Below, piece by piece: positions 44,169 to 56,968 of a DNA stretch of 64,000 nt (its first letter is position 1; the number at the start of each line of letters is the position of its first letter). This DNA comes from Narthecium ossifragum (Eukaryota > Streptophyta > Magnoliopsida > Dioscoreales > Nartheciaceae): contig OY986971.1 of the NCBI GenBank assembly GCA_963920575.1, positions 15,056,492-15,120,491 of the forward strand, in the 5' to 3' direction. Position numbers and translations under genes: made by a program. The notes under the pieces are model-generated. The model saw nothing but the letters and a program-made list of their open reading frames with translations. It had not been told where the DNA came from and did no database searches.

Positions 44169-46366
44169 AATTACTTATCCAATATTTTTATGAGGGCTTA
44201 CTAACCACTGACAGGAGTTTAATTGATGCCGCTAGTGGAGGAGCTTTGGTGGATAAAACTCCTGAAGCCGCGAGGAACATGATTGGAAATATGGCGGCTA
44301 ATTCTCAACAATTTAATACTAGACTTGATTCTTTTTCAAAACATGTTAATGAGGTAAATGTTTCATCTCTTGAACAACAGATTACGAGTCTAACTTCTCT
44401 TGTTCGTCAATTGGTTGTAGGTAACATGCAAACAACGAAGGTTTATGGGATTTGTTCGGTGGCAGGACATCCAACCGATATGTGCCCAACTCTTCAAGAG
44501 GAACCCATTGAACAAGTAAATGTCGCGGGTAGTTTCCCTGGGCTACCGCAAAGGAAGTATGATCCATATTCAAACACGTATAATCCGGGATGGAGGGATC
44601 ACCCCAATCTCAACCATGGGAATCCACAAGTAAATCAGCCCGCAACTCAATTCCGTCCAAGTGGCCAGCAATACCAACAATATAGATCACCATACCCCCC
44701 GAGACCACAATCAAACCCAACTCCCAATTCTAGTATGTCTTTAGAAGATATTGTTAAATCCCTTGATACTAATACTTTGCAATTTCAACAGGAGATAAAA
44801 CAATTTCAACAAGAGGCAAAGGCTAGTATTCAAGGTTTGGAACATCAGGTGGGCCAGATGGCGACTGCAATTAGCAAGCTAGAGGCGCAAAATTCGGGAA
44901 AATTACCCTCTCAAGCGGTAATAAATCTAAGAGAAAATGCAAGTGCAATTATTTTGAGAAGTGGTAATGAAGTTGAGACTCCAGTAAAGGAAATTCCTGC
45001 ATCATCACCGCAAGGAAAAGAGCAAGACATTGATGCGGACAAAGACTTTCCCGATGACGACGACGTACCTAAACGTAAGTTTCCACCTCTTTCTGATTAT
45101 AAACCAGTGCCTCCTTTTCCTCAGGCTTTAACAGAATCAAGAAGATATGAGAAGAATTCATATCTATATGAGACTTTTCACCGATGCGAGGTAAATATTC
45201 CACTCTTAGATACTATTAAACAAGTACTTCGTTATGCTAAATTCTTGAAAGAATTGTGCACAATTAAGAGGAAACAGAAACTTAAAGGACGTGAGAAGGT
45301 GAAAGTAGGGGAAAATGTTTCTGCAATTCTTCAAAGAAAAATTTCTACAAAGTGTAGAGATCCAGGTATGTTTACTATCCCATGTACAATTGGTAACACC
45401 AAATTTGAGAAGGCCATGTTAGATCTAGGAGCTTCTATCAATGTCATGCCATATTCTATAGATGCTTCTTTAAAACTTGGACCTTTGAATGAAACTGGTG
45501 TTGTGATTCAATTGGCTGACAGATCTAACGCCTATTCTAAAGGTGTAGTTGAAGATATTCTTGTGCAAGTCAATGATTTAGTTTTCCCTGCTGATTTTTA
45601 TGTGCTTGATATGGAGAATGATGATCATACAACTCCTATTTTGTTGGGAAGACCATTCTTAAAGACATCCAATACTAAGATAGATATGTGTAGTGGCACA
45701 CTTACCATGGAATTTGATGATAAAATTGTTAAGTTTGAAATATATGATGCCATGAAGTATCCTTCTGATAATTGTCATGTTTATTCTATTAATGTGAGGG
45801 AATTGAAAGCTACAGTTGGAGATGCTTCGGGGGAGTCTCTACAGAAGACAGATGAAGAAGCTGTCCAGCCTTGTCCAATCGACCGCAAGAAAGATTCGGT
45901 CGACCGCCGAGAATACCAGGAGCACTTATTCGACGAACCTCCTCCGGCTGAAGTTGAAAGCATTCCTATTACGTCGCAAGGTATATTTCCTGTGACTATT
46001 TCTTCTTCATTAGTGGTTAAAAAGGAGATGACCTTAGTAGATATTTTCATATCTCGATGGATTTATTTTCGATCATGTAATCTTGACATCCTTGACAATC
46101 CGAACGACGACATTATTAATAGTTCAATGGATGAGTCGATTATATTTGAGCATAATGTTGACTCCTTTCTTCCTGATCACCATGATGACATGTATTTTTG
46201 TTTGAGAGATATAGCTATCTTGTTTACTGGTGTGAGTATGGAAAAGCTAACTCTCATTTTTAACAAACACCACTTGAACTCTTATGCTAAATTAACCTTG
46301 GTGGCACTATTGAGGTCGAATATTAAGATTATAGCACCCAGTGATTTTGCATCCATCGTGCTATAG
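44169..46366 (+). pseudogene. F1b gag C-terminus, protease and X region, open frame
   Basis: The longest frame in the window: 732 codons of F1b (the codons before 44169 belong to T2). Order: end of gag (YFYEGLLTTDRSLIDAASGG), zinc-knuckle remnant (YGICSVAGHPTDMC, first Cys replaced by Tyr), PYSNTYNPGWRDHPN, Gln-rich helix (QFQQEIKQFQQEAKASIQG), aspartic protease (LDLGASINVMP near 45417, ILLGRPFLKTSN near 45639), linker, then X (about 45940-46366: MTLVDIFISRWIYFRS, LDILDNPNDD, MYFCLRDIAILFTGV, KLTLVALL). No stop interrupts it, so gag, protease and X appear to form one polyprotein. The gene is inactive only because T2 and upstream stops break its start. Confidence 0.88.
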
Positions 46367-48049
46367 AATGTCCACCGAGGGCACGATTTAAAATTCTCTA
46401 TATTATATAGAGTGGTTTAGTTTGCTTTATCTGCTTTATTGTATGCTTGAATTATTTTAAGGTTGTGTGCTTGCATGTTGCTTTTGTTTTTGCTTTGCTT
46501 TGCTTTTGTTTTTAGGTGATCGAGCATTCCCTATCATACCTGAAGAATTCACCCAGCCATGGTGATCATGGAAATTCAAAGTTTGGCAACTCCTACAGTA
46601 TTCAAGGAAGAAGCATGAACTCGAGCCAATGAAAATAAACAAAGGCGCTGCTTGGGATGCAACCCAAGGGGAGTTCGTTCCTTTCTCTTTTTATTTTTGC
46701 ATTTCCATTTTGGTTTTTTTTTCCTTTTCTTTGCATTTCACCTTACATTGGGGACAATGTCAGTTTGAAGTGTGGGGGAGGAGATCTAGGAGATCTAGGT
46801 TGCATTTGTCATGAGCGAGAACTAGTTAAGCTTGACATATTCATAACATGATTGAATGAGTAATCTTGCGACTTAGAATTAATTAGTTGAGTTATTTTTC
46901 TTGAGATGGTAGTGACTAATGAGTAGACAAAAGCTGGTGAGATTTTGAGTCTCTAAACTGACACATTCATATCAGTCTCACTATTTTCTTTCATGAGAGA
47001 TATTTTTCCATGGATTTATTTCTCTAGAACTTGCTTTGATTCTATTCAAGGTCACATTGACACATGCAGACATGAACATGATTAAGGCCCTCTTTGTTAT
47101 AAGCTACATAAGCCAAATAGCCTACCTTGCAATTACTTTTTCCTTTTGCTAAATACCTTTGAGCTTTATTGACTTCATTGTTAACCCACATTATAAGCTT
47201 TAAATCTGAAAAATAATGCCGATACCCAAGCCATAGGACTGGTGGAGCATTGATCATCATTATGATATGTATGGGTGTGCAAGTTTCAAGTGTGGGGGTG
47301 TTTGGATCCTGGTATGGCTATGATTGGCGAAGTGTAGTATATTTTTCATACTCAATTCATGAGTATGTTGTTTCTAAAAAAAAAAGAAAAGAAAAAAAAA
47401 AGAAAAAGAAAAGAAAAGAAGAAAAGAAAGTGAAGGAGGAAAATGTTTCTCATGTTACAAAATGTGTTTATGAATCCTCCTAATTCTCCAAGAAAAGGGG
47501 TATAGTTATGTATGATTTCTACAAAGAAATGTTTCATGATGTGAGTGCTTTAAAGTCATATTGAAGAAGTTCTTGAATGGAGTGATTGGTTATACATGTA
47601 TTATTGATGCATTTTTGCTCCATTAGTTCCATTGGCTTTTGAGCTACATTCCCAAATATTTCTCGCCTTGAACCTAAACCCCGTTACAACCCTTGAAAGT
47701 CCTTATGATCCGTGTTATGCATGTGATTCTAGTGGTGGAGAATGAGAAGATATGCAAGCTTATGGTAGATCATTTTCATTGGAATGAATTTGAGTGAAAT
47801 ACATACCCTTCAAACAAATGAGAGTTGAGTGTTAATTTCCATGAGGGTCTACTTATTTGGTTTGCTCCATATTCAAGTAAAAATGTTTATTGATTGATTT
47901 TTAAGTTGTCTAAAAATGTTGTTCATGATATGTTATGAGTTGTGAAGAGCTTGATTGTTTTGTGTTGATGGCGTTGCAACCTTGATATCATGAGTAGAGT
48001 GAATTTTAGTTTTGCCCGAGGACGAGCAAAAGCTAAGTGTGGGGGTATT
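46367..48049 (+). other. F1b noncoding 3' interior
   Basis: No gene is seen. Landmarks match F1: pyrimidine tract ending TTTTTAGGTG (about 46480-46518), hairpin 1 (46651-46668), hairpin 2 with loop GGGA (46745-46760), G-rich tracts near 46772 and 47287, purine tract (47375-47437), and terminal polypurine tract (48037-48049). About 120 bp present in F1 and F1c are missing near 47520. Confidence 0.7.
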
Positions 48050-49424
48050 TGATGATGATGCAAAATGTTATATTTTTATCCCTTAATACTTAGTCTCCTG
48101 TGCTTATTTGATACCTAAATTTACTCATTATTCTTATATTTTGATTTAGGATGCAATTGAAGTCCTTATGTTCGAAAAGAAGCTAAAAAGAGTATATGGA
48201 TCAACTTTAAAGATTAAACTGTACCTACTCATGAAGAACCAAATGATTTGCCATATATGGTTGGAAAGCTCTTGAAGTTTAGTTTCTGGAGAATTTTATT
48301 GTTCGTAATTCCGAGTTTCCTAAAGGAAGTTACGACAATTTTAGTACCGAAGGCGTAGTCTGGATGGCAGAACAGTAAATACTCTGGAACGTCCGATCGA
48401 TCCGTCTCCCTAGTGGGATCGATCCGTCTATTCAGAAACCTGACATAACGCATACTTTTCAGCTGTACACAGTCCGATCGATCCTACTATCCATCCTACT
48501 TAGAAGATCGATCCAACACCCCTGATAAGATCGATTCGACTCGGGCGTAGCCAGAAATTGAAGATTCCGATTAGAAGGATCGATCCGACACCCCTGGTAG
48601 GATCAATCCAACTTTTTCAGTGAAGAAATTGAACGGTTCAGATGAAATCCGAGGATGGGAAACTTATGGGCTATAAATAGGGTTCTTTTTAGGAATTAAT
48701 GGGGGCGAATTCTAGAGGTTTTTAGCTGCTCCTTTCTATTTCTCTGATATTTCTAAGGTTCTTCTTTCTTCTTTAAAGGATTGGATTGTTCTTGATGGCC
48801 TTGCGTGGCTAAATTTTAATTCTTGGTCGAGGAGACTGAAACCCCGGAAATAACGAAACTGTGAGATCTAATCTATTTTTATTGTTCAGTTTATACTTGA
48901 GTATTGAATGTTCTTCTGTGATTAAATATTCATGATTGTCTTGTATAATTGCTAGGAGGCCTACTAGTTTATTATTCATGGCGATCTACTGCTAGGTTGG
49001 GTATCAAATCCGTAATTTTTTGATCCCTCTAATCTGTGAAGCAACTGAGATCTATTGATCTACTGCGTTTCAGAGATTGATAGATCTTAGGGAGAGTATT
49101 CGACTAGATTAAATGCAACCGTTTGTGCTTGTGTTGTTTAGCTTCATCGATCCCCCTATTCTTAAGGCTGCTACTAGATTAAATCTACAGCGCGTGTCTT
49201 AGGTTGTTTAGTAGTTAGGGTTGATTCGATCGCTTGTTTCTAATTACCAATGATCGATGAGAGATTCGAATTTAATTCGAACGGTGAATATTGATGGTAT
49301 GAATTGATTGATACTTGCATCAATGATCAGTTGTTGGATTTCAATGGTGGATGTTGACTCGGACCAAGGTTTTTTCTCTTGATTCAACTCGTTTCTTCAC
49401 TTTAGATTATTTCTTTATTGTTTT
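48050..49424 (+). repeat. F1b 3' LTR, truncated (1,375 bp)
   Basis: It starts TGATGATGATGCAAAATG and follows the F1 LTR, including palindromes (about 48393-48605) and TATA (about 48671), up to ATTGTTTT. There it switches into an inverted LTR. The last 150 bp or so of the LTR are absent. Confidence 0.88.
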
Positions 49425-52400
49425 GTGCTTAGTGAACAAAGATGGGGGGTTTTAAATGTGAAGAAAACAATAAAGAAATAATCTAAAGCGAAGAATTGAA
49501 TTAAATCAAGAGAACAAACTTTGGTCTGAGTCAACAACCACCATCGGAATCCAACAACTGATCATTGATGCAAGTATCAATCAATTCATTCCATGAATAT
49601 TCACCGTTCGAATTAAATTCTAATCTCTCCTCGATCATAGTTAATTAGAAACAAGCGATCTAATCAACCCTAACTACTAAACAACCTAAGACACGCGATG
49701 TAGATTTAATCTAGTAGCAACCTTAAGAATAGGGAGATCGATGAAGCTAAACAAGACAAGCACAAGCGGTTGCATTTAATCTAGTCGAATATTCTTCCTA
49801 AGATCTATAAATCTCTGAAACGCAGTAAATCAATAGATCTCAGTTGCTTCGCAAATTAGAGGGTTCAAACAATTACGGATTTGATATCCAACCTAGCAGT
49901 AGATCACAATGAATAATATACTAGTAGGCCTCCTAGGAATTAGACAAGACAATCATGAATATTTAATCTCAGAAGAACATTCAATACTCAAGTATAAACT
50001 GAACAATAAAAATAAATTAGATCTCATAGTTTCATTGATTCCGAGGTTTCAGTCTCCTCGACCTAGAATTAAGGTTTAGCCACGCAAGGCCATCAAGAAC
50101 AATCCAATCCTTTAAAGAAGAAAGAAGAACCCTAGAAATATCAAAGAAATAGAAAGGAGCAGCCAAAAACCTCTAGAATTCGCCCCCCTTAATCCCTAAA
50201 AAGAACCCTATTTATAGCCCATAAGTTTCCCATTCTCGGATTTGATCTGAACCGTTGAATTTCTTCACTGGGAAAATCGGATCGATCCCACCAGGGGTGT
50301 CGGATCGATCCTTCGCATCAGAATCTTCAATTTCTAGCTACGCCCGAGTCGGATCGATCTTACCAGGGGTGTCGGATCGATGTTCTAAGTAGGATGGATA
50401 GTAGGATCGATCGGACTATGTACAGCTGAAAAGTATGCGTTCTGTCAGGTTTCTGCATAGACGGATCGAGACGACTAGGGAGACGGATCGATCGGACTTT
50501 CCAGAGTATTTACTGTTCTGCCATCCAGACTACGCCATCGGTACTAAAATTGTCGTAACTTCCTCTAGAAAACTCAGAATCACGAACCGTAAAATTGTCC
50601 AGAAACTAGACTTCAAGAGCTTTTCAACCATATATGACAAATCATCTGGTGCTTCATCAGCAGGTACAGTTTAATCTTTTCAGCTTCTTTTCGACTTAAG
50701 GACTTCAATTGCATCCTAAATTTTCAAAATATAAGAATAATGAGTGTATTTAGGTACCAAATAAGCACATGAGACTAAGTATTAAGGGATAAAAGTATAA
50801 CATTATGCATCATCATCAAATTCCCCCACACTTAGCTTTTGCTCGTCCTCGGGCAAAACTTAAAATTCACTCTACTCAAAATCAAGGTTGCAACGCCATC
50901 AACAAAGAACAATCAAGCTCTTCACAACTCATAACATATCATGAACAAACATTTTTAGACAACTTAAAAATCAATCAATAAGCGTTTTCACTTGAATATC
51001 TAGTATACTAAATAAGTAGACCCTCACGGAAATAAACACTCGACTCTCATGTGTTGAAGGGTATGTATTTCACTCAAATTCATTCCAATGAATATGATCA
51101 ACCATAAGCTTGCATATCTTCTCATTCTCCACCACTAGAATCAAATGCATAACACAAATCATAAGGACTTCAAAAGGTTGTAATGGGGTCCAGGATTAAG
51201 GTGGGAAATATTTGGGAATGTAGCTCAAAAACCAATGGAACTAATGGAGCAAAAATGCATCAATAAGACATGTACAACCAATCACTCCGTTCAGCAACTT
51301 CTTCAATTTGGCTTTAACATACTCAAACCATATAACATTACGACCTTGGCAAAGAGATTGTTTAAAGGAATACATTTTAACTGAAATAGTGAACAATCTT
51401 TTGCAAAAACATCCACCTTTGTAGAGATCATACATAAACATACCTCTTTCTTGGAGTATTAGGAGGATTCATAAACACATTTTGTAACATGAGAAACAGT
51501 TTCCTCCTTCACTTTCTTTTCTTCTTTTTTTTCTTTTTTTTTTCTTTTCATCTTTTTTTCAGAAACAACATACTCACGAATTGCGTATGAAAATATACTC
51601 CACTTCACCAATCATAGCCATACCAGGATCCAAACACCCCCACACTTAAAACTTGCACACCCATACATATCATAATGATGATCAATGCTCCACTAGTTTT
51701 ATGGCTTGGGTAACGGAAATATTTTTCAGGTTTAAGGCTTGTAATGTGGGTTAACAATGAAGTCAATAAAACTCTAAGGGGTTTAGTAAAAGGAAAAAAA
51801 TTATTGCAAGGTAGGCTATTTTGCTTATGTAGCTTAAAACAAAGATGGCCTTAATCATGTTCATGTATACATGTGTCAATGTGACCTCGAATAGAATCAA
51901 AACAAGTTCTAGAGAAACAAATCAATGGAAGAATATCTCTCATGAATGAAAATAGTGAGATTGATATGAATGTGTCAGTCTAAAGGCTCAAAATCTCACC
52001 AGCTTTTGTCTACTCATTTAGTCACTACCATCTCAAGAAAAATAACTCAACTAATTAATTCCAAGACGCAAAATTACTCATTCAATCATGTTATGAATAT
52101 GTCAAGCTTAACTAGTTCTCGCTCATGGCAAATGCGATCTCCTCCCCCACACTTGAAACTGACATTGTCCCCAATGTAAGGTGGAAAGCAAAGAAAGCAA
52201 AAAAAACTAAAATGGAAATGCGAAAATAAAAAGAGAAAGGAACGAACTCCCCTTGGGTTGCCTCCCAAGCAGCGCCTTTGTTTATTGTCATTGGCTTGAC
52301 TTCATGCTTTCTTCTTTGAACACTGTGGGAGTTGCCAAATTTTTAATTTCCATGACCACCATGGTTAGGCGAATTCTTCAGGTATGATAGGGAATGCTCG

Positions 52401-52692
52401 ATCACCTAAAAACAAAAAGCAAAGCAAAGCAAAAACAAAAGCAACATGCAAGCACACAACCTAAAAATAATTCAAGCACGCTCAAGCACACAAGAAAGCA
52501 AATAAAGCCAACTAAACCACTCTATACAATATAGAGAGTTTTAAATTGTGCCGTCGGCGGACGTTCTATAGCACGATGGGATGCAAAATCACTGGGTGCT
52601 ATAATCTGAATATTTGACCTCCATAGTGCCACCAAGGTTAATTTATCTTATAAATCCAATTGGCGAATTTCAAAAATAAGAACTAGCTTTTT
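49425..52692 (-). mobile_element. F1c: inverted, truncated F1 copy
   Basis: Minus-strand F1 LTR (49425-50818, missing its 3' end), terminal polypurine tract complement (50819-50831), 3' noncoding interior with hairpin 2 (52162-52177) and hairpin 1 (52252-52269), and the end of X (about 52540-52692). Homology stops within X at about 52692, where family G LTR sequence begins. With F1b it forms a tail-to-tail inverted repeat around a 39-nt loop (49425-49463). Confidence 0.82.
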
Positions 52693-52811
52693 AACTACTA
52701 AGAAATAGTAAGAAATAGTAAATTTCCGACTAACATAAGAGAGTCCGAGTCTAACCAAAATTACAATAAATTCCTGTGCTCTACTTTAACTACTAAGAAA
52801 TAGTAGATAGT

Positions 52812-54311
52812 TAATGAATAAATTTTATATCTCGCAAGTATACGAATCGGTGTGATCAGTATAGCAGCAAGACGAGTATCGTACCCACAGAGATTTGTCG
52901 AGATTGTTAGAGTAAAACGCTAAAGAACAGAAAAGAAAGAAAATAAGGAAGAGAAAATAAGAAATATGAAGTCTCGAAAATAGATGATCTAATAACGAAA
53001 TAAGAAAACGTTGGAAATATGATGGATGAATACTAAGGTTCCGATTTCACCATAACATCCTCATTCTATGCATTGAATCAATAAAGATTTCAGTTTAATT
53101 CTAAGGGCTCGTTCTTCCGGTATGATGATCCGTTAGGCCGCGGTCTTCACCAAGTACCCTCAATTAACCCTAGCTAATGAACCCATAACTAAGTGTTAAC
53201 CAAGAATCCATTATGCTCTGAAGAACAATTTTGAACCAAGAATACTCTTAGCTTGATCCCGGCCTCGACATAAACTCATTCATTCATAGATCCTGCAAGA
53301 TTAGGGAATGAACCTTCGTCCAATCTCACATAAAACAATCTATAATACTTTTATTGGCCAGATAAAGATATTTAAGATCTCAGTTATAATAATGAATGAA
53401 ACAAGGAAAATAAATTGATAAAATAATCATGATCCAATAACATAGAAGGTTTCAGTTAGGCTACATCGGTACCTTAGAAAAGAAACTAGCCACTCATGTT
53501 CATCATGAAGACGACAAGAGTGTTCAAAGAAAAATAAAGAAAGAAAGACGAAGAAAACAAAACCCTAACGTGGCTTCCTCTCCTCCATATGCTCCAGAAA
53601 AGTCCTCCCAAAAGCCCCCTCAAACCCTAGAAAGAGTCCTATTTATAGCCTTAAGTGTATCCATCCTCGGATTAGATCAAAGCCGTTGATTTTCTTCACT
53701 GGAAAAGTAGGATCGATCCCTCCCAGGGTGTCGGATCGATCCCTCTCATTAAAAACATCAATTTCTGGCTTCGCCCGAGTCGGATCGATCGAACTATAGG
53801 TGTCGAATCGATCCGTTGCGTAAAAATCCTCCGTTTTTGGCTATTCCCGAGTCCGATCGATCGGACTATGGGTGTCGGATCGATCGGACCCCGTAGGAGG
53901 GATGGATGGATCGATCGGACCATGTTCAGCCGAAAAATATATGTTCTGTCACGATTCTGCATATTCACTGTTCTGCCATCCAGACTGCGCCATCGGTACT
54001 AAAATTGCCATAACTTCCTCTAGGAAACTCGGAATCACGAACCGTAAAATTCTCCAGAAACTAGACTTCAAGAGTTTCCCAACCATATATGGCACATCAT
54101 CTGGTTCTTCATGAACAGGTACAGATTAATCTTTAAAGTTGATCCATGCCCTCTTTTCAGCTTCGTTTCTCCTTTTTCCTGCATATTCCAAACAACTATG
54201 TGAAGCAACATATAGATATAAAAATAGTAGTAAAGTTCTTGATTAAGGATAATAATCTAATAATTGAGATGATTATAAAGCTGTTCAGAGTGCACTTTCA
54301 TGCACTCATCA
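52812..54311 (-). repeat. F2d 3' LTR (1,500 bp)
   Basis: The minus-strand start is TGATGAGTGCATG at 54311. The palindrome array lies at about 53707-53915 and the TATA complement (CTATTTATAG) near 53640. One array segment of about 50 bp, present in the 5' LTR at about 59122-59171, is deleted here. Confidence 0.9.
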
Positions 54312-55519
54312 CACCCCCCAACCAGCTTATTGCTAGTCTCTAGCAATTTTAAGCGCATAAAATATATTAAGCACACCAACGGTTCAAGGATGTAGACATG
54401 CATGATAAAAATTCTACCTTATCACGTCAATAGTGTTTCATACAGTACAGAGCATGAAAACTTCTTATACTCATACACATACTACCAAAACATGAAATCA
54501 ACTTCTACACATCAAACATGCTAATCACCATCCAGAAGAACACATGTGACGTGACAAATAAGTGTTACGTACAGAAGCAACTTCTACCCACCATTAGTCC
54601 AAACACACTACTATCTTCATGACCAATCATCCAACCCTCGCACTTTAAGTACAACATGCTCCTTTTTTTTTTTTTTCAACTATCAGACATTTTGCCTTTT
54701 TACGCGAGCACTCTCCGCTTCTTGAGACGCAAAGACCCTGTTACTTTGCAAAACACTTGATAGTTTTTTTTTATTTTTTATTTTATAGCTATTAGTGGTT
54801 CTACCTTTTTATGCGAGCTCTCTGCTTCCTGAGGCAAGGACACTCGGTTACTCAGTAGATCACGTAATAGTCGTTTAGGCACAGCTTATTCAAGCTCCAG
54901 AACTTTTTCTTTCTTTTTTTTTTTGCATGCAATACTCAACACTAACTAATACTGAAATCATGGTCTAGATTGACAATAGCATGCTCATTCCTCTGGTGAG
55001 TATAATGGCCACTGCACATAAAGTGTTCGTGTGTGAATCACATGATATTCTACTGATATTCTACCTTCAGGTTATCATACATGCAATCAATGTATAGATC
55101 AATCCAAGTGCAAACAGCATGTATAGTAAGCATAAACATTTCAGTTCATGTATAATTTAACACTATTAAACCTACAAGGTAGAATGAATAAAGTCATGAA
55201 TGTCTACACCCCCCAACCTGAAATCAACATTGTCCTCAATGTGTGCATTTATCCAATAAAATATATAGGAGGTGGCTATCCAAAAATTTCCAGAGAAAGA
55301 AAAGACAAGTACTGTAAATAAGAATGAGGCCACCTGATAGAATAGCGAACATCTCCTCAAGGATCCTCCGGGTGGCTGAAATCCTAAAAGAAAAATAAAA
55401 GAGAAAATATAAAACTGACAACTTAAACTTAAACTTAAAAACAAGTTACCTTGGTGGGTTGCCTCCCACCCAGCGCTTTATTTAACGTCTAGGCAAGACG
55501 TACTGCAAAGACTTAACGT

Positions 55520-56968
55520 TCAGCCAAGTTTGTATGGCTGTAATGCTTCAAGGGGTGCGAAGACCTCCTTTGCTCTCTTATAGCTGTGCAAATCATCCTG
55601 CACCATCTTCAAATCCGCTTTCAATGTAGTCTTCACTTGCTCCTGCTTGAAATTAGAGAACACCAATGAATCTGCAATATCTTTTGAGAAGCAATCAAAA
55701 GAATTTGAAAGACAGGACATAGACTCAAATACTTTAAATTCAACAGTTTCACCTAGAACTGTCATGCTAAGCTTACCATCCTTCACATTAATTATAGTTT
55801 CAGCTGTAGCCATGAATGGACGACCCAACAAAATAGGTAAATTTCTATCATTCAACGGTGCATCATCCATATCCAATATCACAAAATCAGCAGGGATAAT
55901 TAACTTATCAACTTGTACTAAGATGTCTTCTACAATGACTAATGGATATTTAATTGAACGATCTGCAAGTTGTAGAGACATAGTCGTAGGTTTTAATTCA
56001 CCCACACCTAACTGACGGAAAACAGAGTAAGGCATCAAATTAACACTAGCTCCTAAATCAAGCATTGCCTCCCCTATTTTTGTATCACCAACTGTAATAT
56101 TAATGTTAAAACTCCCTGGATCCTTAAGCTTGGGTTGAAGCTTCCTTTGTAGAACCGCACTTGCCGTCTCTGAAACCATCACCTTTTCATGAGGTTCATA
56201 CTTACGCTTAAAAGTACATAGTTCCTTGAAGAACTTTTGAAAGGCTGGCATTTTCCTAATGACATCAAGCAATGGTAAGTTCACATTAACCTTAGATAGA
56301 ATATCATAAATTTCAGAATAAGATTTATCCATTTGGGCTTTCTTCAGGCGGCCTGGAAAAGGAATTGGCGGCACATATGGTGGAGGATTGCTGTGATAAA
56401 CCTCCGGAACTGAATTTGCTCTCTTTTCATGATCAAAAGCTGATGTGGCCGGCGGTGGCCTCTTCAAGGGCTCTTCCATCTCGACTTCCTCAATTTTATC
56501 ATCACTACACATATCAGTAACTTTAGAATTAATATTATTATCAATTATCTTACCTGAACAAAGAATAGTAACTGCATTGGCTTGCTCAGGTTGGCTTGGA
56601 AATCTGCCTGAAACATGGGCTCTTACAGCATCAGCAAGTTGTCCCACTTGCACTTTCAACTTCTCAATAGATGCTGCAACATTCTTTAGTACCACATCAT
56701 GTTGAGCAATGGCTGCATCTTGTCGAGCAATGGCTGAATCTTGTTTTTCCATCTTTAAATCTATTTTCTGCATAAAAGCTAACATAGTCGCTTCCAAAGA
56801 CGACTTAACAGGTGGGTTAGACTGATTAGCAGTCGGCATACTAGCATTAGCAGTATTTTTCCATGAAAAATTCGGATGTTCCCTCCAACCAGGATTGTAA
56901 GTATTTGCATAAGGGTCAAATCTAGGTCTCGGGTTATAAGCATTCATCAAATTAGCTTGCTCTTGCAC
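55520..56968 (-). CDS. F2d protease region of gag-protease polyprotein
   Basis: About 480 codons, starting inside the polyprotein (QEQANLMNAYNPRPRF), so the apparent start is not a real initiation site. Same order as F2: NTYNPGWREHPNFSW, a helical linker with a repeated QDAAIAQHD unit, PPPYVPPIPFPGRLKK, LDLGASVNLMP, ILLGRPFMATA, and an end at EALQPYKLG. At the codon where F2 has its gag stop this copy has CAA, which shows gag and protease were one frame. It has no internal stop. Confidence 0.85.
   Translation of the reverse strand: MQEQANLMNAYNPRPRFDPYANTYNPGWREHPNFSWKNTANASMPTANQSNPPVKSSLEATMLAFMQKIDLKMEKQDSAIARQDAAIAQHDVVLKNVAASIEKLKVQVGQLADAVRAHVSGRFPSQPEQANAVTILCSGKIIDNNINSKVTDMCSDDKIEEVEMEEPLKRPPPATSAFDHEKRANSVPEVYHSNPPPYVPPIPFPGRLKKAQMDKSYSEIYDILSKVNVNLPLLDVIRKMPAFQKFFKELCTFKRKYEPHEKVMVSETASAVLQRKLQPKLKDPGSFNINITVGDTKIGEAMLDLGASVNLMPYSVFRQLGVGELKPTTMSLQLADRSIKYPLVIVEDILVQVDKLIIPADFVILDMDDAPLNDRNLPILLGRPFMATAETIINVKDGKLSMTVLGETVEFKVFESMSCLSNSFDCFSKDIADSLVFSNFKQEQVKTTLKADLKMVQDDLHSYKRAKEVFAPLEALQPYKLG

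Larger units (their letters stand above)
36190..49424 (+). mobile_element. F1b: F1-type interior behind an F3-type LTR, 3' LTR truncated
   Basis: The interior starts with the same leader as F1 (primer-binding site at 36195, gag ATG at 36327) and ends with F1-type polypurine tract GTGTGGGGGTATT and an F1-type 3' LTR (48050-49424) lacking its last 150 bp or so. Solo LTR T2 splits gag. Two LTRs of different families cannot come from one normal reverse-transcription cycle, so F1b is chimeric. The right end is the apex of an inverted repeat with F1c. Confidence 0.8.
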
